Source of the DNA: an uncultured Clostridia bacterium | Lineage (GTDB): Bacteria > Bacillota > Clostridia > Christensenellales > Borkfalkiaceae | Reading direction: 5' to 3' | DNA length: 64,000 nucleotides | Assembly: GCA_934254815.1 (NCBI GenBank) | Contig: CAKQME010000002.1 | Span: 62,001 to 126,000, forward strand | In this document: positions 59,304 to 64,000 of the stretch, in pieces | Position numbering within the stretch: the stretch's first letter is position 1 | Layout: each line of letters begins with the position of its first letter | Translations under genes and position numbers: made by a program | Notes under the pieces: model-generated | Told to the model about the DNA's origin: nothing | Database searches by the model: none | What the model saw: the letters and a program-made list of their open reading frames with translations, nothing else

Positions 59304-60659
59304 ATGGCAAGTTTAAGATTGCAAGATATCTACAAGGTGTATCAGTCGGGCGTCGTCGCCGTAACGGACTTTACCCTCGACATCGAAGATAAAGAATTCA
59401 TCGTATTCGTAGGTCCGTCGGGTTGCGGTAAGTCCACCACCCTCCGTATGATAGCGGGTCTTGAGGAGATTTCCGACGGCGAGCTTTACATTGACGGAAA
59501 ATTGATGAACAACGTTCAACCTAAGGACAGAGATATAGCGATGGTTTTCCAGAACTACGCGTTGTATCCGCATATGACCGTTTACGACAATATGGCGTTC
59601 GGTCTTAAACTTCGTAAAAAACCCAAGGCTGAAATCGACGAAAAGGTTAAGGAAGCCGCAAGAATACTCGGTCTTGAAACTTATCTCCAGAGAAAGCCCA
59701 AGGCTTTGTCCGGCGGTCAGAGACAGAGAGTCGCGCTCGGAAGAGCTATCGTTCGTGAGCCGAAAGTATTCCTTCTCGACGAACCCCTTTCCAACCTCGA
59801 CGCGAAACTCCGCGCTCAGATGAGAACCGAAATCACTAAGCTTCACCACAGACTTGCAACTACGTTCATATACGTTACGCACGACCAGGTAGAGGCTATG
59901 ACGATGGGTACGAGAATCGTCGTTATGAAAGACGGTTTCATTCAGCAGGTTGACGCTCCGCAGAAACTTTACGATTATCCCGCAAACCTGTTCGTTGCAG
60001 GCTTCATCGGCACTCCGCAGATGAACTTCTTCGACGCTGTTCTTACTTCCGACGCAAGCGGAAAAGTTTTCGTCGAATTCGAGGGCAACAAGGTTGCGCT
60101 TCCCAAAGCTAAATCGGATAAGATTATAGATAAAGAACAATATCTTAACACAGGTAAGCCCGTTGTATTCGGCGTAAGACCCGAAGATTTCCACGACGAA
60201 GAAGCTTTCATAACCAATTCGAAAGATACGGTTATCGACGTTAAGGTTGACGTTGTAGAAAAACTCGGCGCAGAGACGCTTCTTTACTGCGTATTCGCTA
60301 AAGACGGCGACAATAACGTTGAAGAAGACGGCAGAGTTAAGAGCTTAGTCGATTCCGCTACTCAGATGATAGCTAAGGTTGATTCCCGTTCCAAGACGGA
60401 AAGAGATCAGGTTATCGAACTCGGTATCGATATTATGCACAGCCATTTGTTCGATAAAGAATCCGAACTCACCATTCTCGAAGGCGAAGGCACGAAAGCT
60501 TACGTTCCCGTCGTAGAACTCGAAAGAAGAGCTCAGAGAGAAAAAGAAGAAGCCGAGAAAGCTACCGAAAAAGCAGAAAAAGCGGCTAACGGTAAAGGCG
60601 TTAAACTTCCTTTCGGAAAGAAGAAAGAAAAGAAAGAAGAAACCAAAACCGAAGAATAA
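59304..60659 (+). CDS. ugpC: Sugar ABC transporter ATPase, UgpC/MsmK type
   Basis: This 451-residue ATPase has Walker A VGPSGCGKSTTLRMIAG, the Q-loop VFQNYALYPHM, signature LSGGQRQRVALGRA, Walker B VFLLDEPLSNLDAKL and H-loop YVTHDQVEAM. The C-terminal OB/TOBE regulatory domain (VFGVRPEDFHD) follows, then a 45-residue Lys/Glu-rich tail (EEAEKATEKAEKAANGKG) that is unusual. It is an orphan: no permease or binding protein is near, so it probably serves several sugar importers, possibly including one that feeds the mannosidase operon. It starts after ggagga, and the unpaired codon bias differs from neighbours (many aagcttt, gttgac), as in highly expressed genes. Confidence 0.95.
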   Translation: MASLRLQDIYKVYQSGVVAVTDFTLDIEDKEFIVFVGPSGCGKSTTLRMIAGLEEISDGELYIDGKLMNNVQPKDRDIAMVFQNYALYPHMTVYDNMAFGLKLRKKPKAEIDEKVKEAARILGLETYLQRKPKALSGGQRQRVALGRAIVREPKVFLLDEPLSNLDAKLRAQMRTEITKLHHRLATTFIYVTHDQVEAMTMGTRIVVMKDGFIQQVDAPQKLYDYPANLFVAGFIGTPQMNFFDAVLTSDASGKVFVEFEGNKVALPKAKSDKIIDKEQYLNTGKPVVFGVRPEDFHDEEAFITNSKDTVIDVKVDVVEKLGAETLLYCVFAKDGDNNVEEDGRVKSLVDSATQMIAKVDSRSKTERDQVIELGIDIMHSHLFDKESELTILEGEGTKAYVPVVELERRAQREKEEAEKATEKAEKAANGKGVKLPFGKKKEKKEETKTEE

Positions 60660-60686
60660 TCGATATAAACGGTAATCAGTTCACCG

Positions 60687-60725
60687 ATATACCCGCATGG
60701 CAAATCATGCGGGTATATTTTTTTT
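60687..60725 (+). terminator. Terminator of the ugpC-like gene
   Basis: ATATACCCGCATG pairs perfectly with CATGCGGGTATAT around six bases and is followed by eight T residues. Confidence 0.95.
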
Positions 60726-60864
60726 ATTATTCGATGCAACTATGGTTTATCTTTTGTCAACATGCGTATATTTACAAAATTACGGTCGCATGATAAAATA
60801 TATATGTTTGAGAATTTTACTATTACGGAGAATTTCTCGGCGCAGTAAAAACAGAGGTGAAAGG

Positions 60865-63800
60865 ATGAATTTGTATCGAATTAAAACTCGTTCGATAATC
60901 GCTTTAATAACGGCTTTATGTATATCGGCGGCATGCGCGTTATTCGCGTTTAAAACCGTCAAAGCCGGAAGCGGTGAAAGAGAACAAGGCTCGGATATAG
61001 TCTTATCCGACGATTTTACGACTACGCCTAACGGCGGTGCAACCGTCGGCAAGGTCGATAACGTTGTGTTTGACAATAACGCTACTTACGGCGCAGTTAC
61101 GGGCAGTAAGTGGGATACGAAAGTCAGCGGCGGTACGGGGTCGGTTGTATATGAAATATCCGCCGACAACGGGTACGCTATAAACGGCGGAAAAATAAAA
61201 TTTACAGCCGGTATCGGTCACGGCAACGGCAGATACTGGTGGAACTCCACGCATTACGGCGGGCAGAATAAACTCGGCGCCGATTTTACAGTTTACGTCG
61301 GATACGACGGCGAAAATTGGAATAAAATTTATAACGATTTCAGCGATAACGGTACAATAACCCGTAATCAGGACGGCTGGGCGGAAAACGGTAAATTTTC
61401 TCCCGAATTGCAATTGGACGAAATTATTTCTGCCACAAGCAAACTGTATGTAAAGTTCGAACTATATAATTTCAGTTGTGAAGAGATATGGGTCGATAAT
61501 GAAAAAGACGGAATATTTTTAGGCAATATGGGTGTGTTTTTGTATAATACTTCGATAGAAGTTACTCAGAAAGAACTCAGCGTAACTACCGTGTCCGACG
61601 ATTTCACGGCAGCCGGAAAAACTGGCGTTACATATTGCAACGCTTATTCGCATAAAGGGCTTACTTCCGACGAAAACAGCGGCGGACATAATATGTTCGG
61701 GCTTGTTCCGTCTGAAAAATGGGATGCGAAAATCAAAATGGGTACGGGCGAACTCGTATATAAACTTACCGCCGACGGCGGGGAGGTGTTCGGCAATACT
61801 TCGCTCGAAATAGATTTGAAATATTTTGCCGTATCCGATACCTATCGTAACGGCAATGCGAACGTTCTGGTATCTTTGGGATACGATCTGACGAATTACG
61901 AAACAGTCTATAACCTGTATAATGAAAAAGGGATAGGAACTTCGCAGGAACGCAGTGTATTAAAAGTGCCGCTTACCGAATACGCTTCGGGCTATCAGAC
62001 GTTATACGTTAAAATAACCGTCGTTTGCCCCGAAGTAGAAGCAAATCTGCAAAGCGTTCCCGTGTGTCTGTACGGCGTAAAACTGACTGCTGAAAACATA
62101 ACGGCGGTTAAGGACAGAATAAACGTATCTTCTTCGTTCGGTAAAGATAAGCGAGCGAATATCGTCGGCAATTTCGACGGAATAGTCGACGCAAAAAACG
62201 TGTGCGACGGTAATTACTCGTTCGGGCTTATACCGTCTTCGGCATGGGACGGCTCTGTTACGGCAGGCGACGGATATATAACGTATAAGTTGACGTCGGA
62301 GCAAGGCAAGGCTTTTAAAAATCTTAATCTCGGCGTGGCGTTCAGGTTATTGAAAGGCGCGAATATAGTTATTTCCGTTTCCGACGACGGAAATAATTTC
62401 ACCCCGTTTTACGACGTTGTGAAAAAAGAGGACGAAAACGCATATAAAAACCCGCAGGAACATCCGTCGGGTAACGAAATGTATTATTACAGAACGCTCG
62501 ATCTCGACCTTAAGTCGGCAATAGAATTTTCGGAAGTCGTTTACGTCAGAATCGCAATGTGTCACCCCGCAGAAAAGGTGCAATTGCAACAGCTGAAAAC
62601 GCTCATATATTCCGTAAGTTTCGGCGCGAATATCACGGATAAAATAGATGGCGCGGGGTCGATTTCGTATAATCTCGACGGCGGGTATTACGAAAACGGA
62701 CAGAGCAATCCGTCTTTCTACCGCGAAAACGACGATATCGAACTTGTATCGCCCGTAAAGAAGTATTATACGTTCTGCGGTTGGTTCGCGTCTTCCGATT
62801 TTTCGGGCGACCCGATATTAAAACTCGATACGAGCGTAATTAAAAACTACAGACTTTTCGCAAAGTGGGAGGATGCCGAATATACTTACTCAATTATCGT
62901 CGCGGGCGACGGAAAAGGCGAGGTAAAAGTAAACGGCGGCGCTTTTGACGGCAATCCGTTTAAAGTAAAGGCGAAAAGCGACGTTAAAATAAGTTTGAGC
63001 GTAGAAGAAAATTCGCTTATCTGCGGAGTTGTCGTCGACGGCGAAGACGTAAGGCTTGACGGCAATTCGGAGTATATTGTTTCAAGCGCGGAGAAAGACC
63101 GCGAAATAGAGGTTACGTTTTTGGCTCGCGCGACGCATACGGGAGATTTTTCGATAGATTACTCAGATAATAAGATTTACGGCAATAAGTGGAAAATCGG
63201 GTTATACGATTACGCGAATCTGTATATAACCGACGAAGCCTATCATATGCTCGGTATAAACGGCGGCGAGGGGTATCTTGTTTATAAGTTCGAAGCTCCT
63301 GCGGGCAAGACGTTCGAAAGCATTGAAATCACGTCGGTTGCTAAACTTTTCGATTATTTCTGTCTTAAAACTCGCGAAAAAGTCAATTATTCGGTCGGTT
63401 ACGACGGCGAAAATTACACGCTCGTGTATGAAAGCCCCATAACCCGCGTAGGCGATAATATAAAAGAGATTACCCGCGACCTTACCGAATGGGTCAACGG
63501 ACGGAAAACGTTTTTCCTTAAAATAGACGTCGGCAGTAACTCGACTAACTGGACGTTGTTGAAATCGTTGTCTGTTAAAGTAGATTACGAAAAAGTCGAA
63601 ACGATAGTGAATTACGGCGGAATTTACGAAGAAGCGTATTATACGCAGTATAAAGGCGATAAATTCGACAGATCGGTTATTTCACCGAGAAACGGCGTTG
63701 CGCTTTTGTCCGACGAGATTTTTACCGACAGCGGGTATACGGAAATTTTCGACTTAAATTCGACGGTAGAAAACGATTTGAAATTGTTCGTAAAATGCGC

Positions 63801-64000
63801 GGGCGCAAGCGGTAAATTAGAATACGATTTAGACGGCGGCGTAAACGATTCGAGAAATATCGGAACTTACGATTCTTCTTCCGACGTGTACGTTTACGAG
63901 CCTACAAAGCAGGGTTATATATTTGCCGGTTGGTATGTCGACGAAGCGAGAACGGTATTGTTTGAAAAAATCGTCGCAGGAAGAACGGGAGATATAAAGC
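60865..64000 (+). CDS. Large InlB-repeat surface protein, 5' part only
   Basis: ATG 60865 follows gaggtgaaagg. About 1045 residues are read with no stop before the window ends. The signal peptide is IIALITALCISAACALFAF. Three long related beta-sandwich modules follow (starts like IVLSDDFTTTPNGGATVGKV, VSDDFTAAGKTGVTYCNAYS, VSSSFGKDKRANIVGNFDG), each ending in an extended YVKITV/VYVRIAM strand. InlB B-repeats then appear (ISYNLDGGYYENGQSNPSF, YTFCGWFASSDF; later YDLDGGVNDSRN, GYIFAGWYVDE). It is a probable adhesin. The incomplete gene at the window start is of a similar kind but clearly another gene. Confidence 0.85.
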   Translation, partial: MNLYRIKTRSIIALITALCISAACALFAFKTVKAGSGEREQGSDIVLSDDFTTTPNGGATVGKVDNVVFDNNATYGAVTGSKWDTKVSGGTGSVVYEISADNGYAINGGKIKFTAGIGHGNGRYWWNSTHYGGQNKLGADFTVYVGYDGENWNKIYNDFSDNGTITRNQDGWAENGKFSPELQLDEIISATSKLYVKFELYNFSCEEIWVDNEKDGIFLGNMGVFLYNTSIEVTQKELSVTTVSDDFTAAGKTGVTYCNAYSHKGLTSDENSGGHNMFGLVPSEKWDAKIKMGTGELVYKLTADGGEVFGNTSLEIDLKYFAVSDTYRNGNANVLVSLGYDLTNYETVYNLYNEKGIGTSQERSVLKVPLTEYASGYQTLYVKITVVCPEVEANLQSVPVCLYGVKLTAENITAVKDRINVSSSFGKDKRANIVGNFDGIVDAKNVCDGNYSFGLIPSSAWDGSVTAGDGYITYKLTSEQGKAFKNLNLGVAFRLLKGANIVISVSDDGNNFTPFYDVVKKEDENAYKNPQEHPSGNEMYYYRTLDLDLKSAIEFSEVVYVRIAMCHPAEKVQLQQLKTLIYSVSFGANITDKIDGAGSISYNLDGGYYENGQSNPSFYRENDDIELVSPVKKYYTFCGWFASSDFSGDPILKLDTSVIKNYRLFAKWEDAEYTYSIIVAGDGKGEVKVNGGAFDGNPFKVKAKSDVKISLSVEENSLICGVVVDGEDVRLDGNSEYIVSSAEKDREIEVTFLARATHTGDFSIDYSDNKIYGNKWKIGLYDYANLYITDEAYHMLGINGGEGYLVYKFEAPAGKTFESIEITSVAKLFDYFCLKTREKVNYSVGYDGENYTLVYESPITRVGDNIKEITRDLTEWVNGRKTFFLKIDVGSNSTNWTLLKSLSVKVDYEKVETIVNYGGIYEEAYYTQYKGDKFDRSVISPRNGVALLSDEIFTDSGYTEIFDLNSTVENDLKLFVKCAGASGKLEYDLDGGVNDSRNIGTYDSSSDVYVYEPTKQGYIFAGWYVDEARTVLFEKIVAGRTGDIK

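Noticed and set aside
59313..60194. A 293-residue open frame on the minus strand
   Set aside because: It is antisense to the well-supported ABC ATPase and gives no protein-like pattern.

Overview
The window looks like a chromosomal segment of an uncultivated, probably gut-associated Bacillota/Clostridia (a Christensenellales-like lineage is my guess, not shown). Supporting signs are strong GGAGG Shine-Dalgarno sites, TTGACA/TATAAT promoters, Gram-positive-style lipoproteins, a BMP-type nucleoside importer, BspA-type leucine-rich repeats, InlB B-repeats, tRNA genes with encoded CCA, and no outer-membrane genes.

Layout. (1) 1-17.8 kb: a co-directional, tightly overlapping glycan-foraging operon with two surface lipoproteins, a GH2 beta-mannosidase, two GH38 alpha-mannosidases, a GH29 alpha-fucosidase, an SGNH esterase, two Gfo/Idh/MocA oxidoreductases and a TIM-barrel sugar isomerase, followed by a WYL regulator. 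It suits mannose- and fucose-bearing host-type glycans. (2) 17.84-28.5 kb: a compact element I read as an integrated inovirus-like (filamentous phage-like) genome. It starts with a promoter carrying a LexA/SOS box and holds paired zinc-ribbon proteins, two sigma-like regulators, small cytoplasmic proteins, two secreted Ig-like proteins, a pIII-like protein (signal peptide plus C-terminal anchor), a 47-residue membrane protein, a membrane-anchored P-loop ATPase, a 20-bp-arm palindrome and a HUH rolling-circle Rep. The Rep is split by an in-frame TAA and one Ig-like gene is frameshifted, so the copy may be decaying. (3) 28.5-34.6 kb: a Phd/RelE toxin-antitoxin pair, then a minus-strand operon of small unknown proteins with PcfJ and a PcfK/AcrIIA9-MutS fusion, typical conjugative-element cargo. 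It ends at a tRNA-Arg(ACG). (4) 35-37.1 kb: an FAD oxidoreductase, an integrase remnant and a tRNA-Leu(AAG).

(5) 37.2-40.3 kb: core genes rplI, an XRE regulator, a glycolipid glycosyltransferase and plsY. (6) 40.3-45.2 kb: a SIR2-domain protein with a small partner (possible defence pair) and a large BspA-like lipoprotein behind a promoter with a perfect palindromic operator. (7) 45.4-48.7 kb: a VTC/DUF4956/beta-helix lipoprotein trio; the VTC gene is frameshifted at a T8 run. (8) 48.8-57.8 kb: a complete nucleoside import and salvage locus (deoC, deoD, cdd, BMP lipoprotein plus ABC transporter, pdp, tdk) with a structured leader before the lipoprotein. (9) 57.9-64 kb: an MMPL remnant, an aberrant carbamoyltransferase that may be leaderless, a sugar-ABC ATPase, and the 5' part of a large InlB-repeat surface protein that runs off the end.

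The first and last genes are incomplete. All functional calls come from reading motifs and translations; no database search was run.
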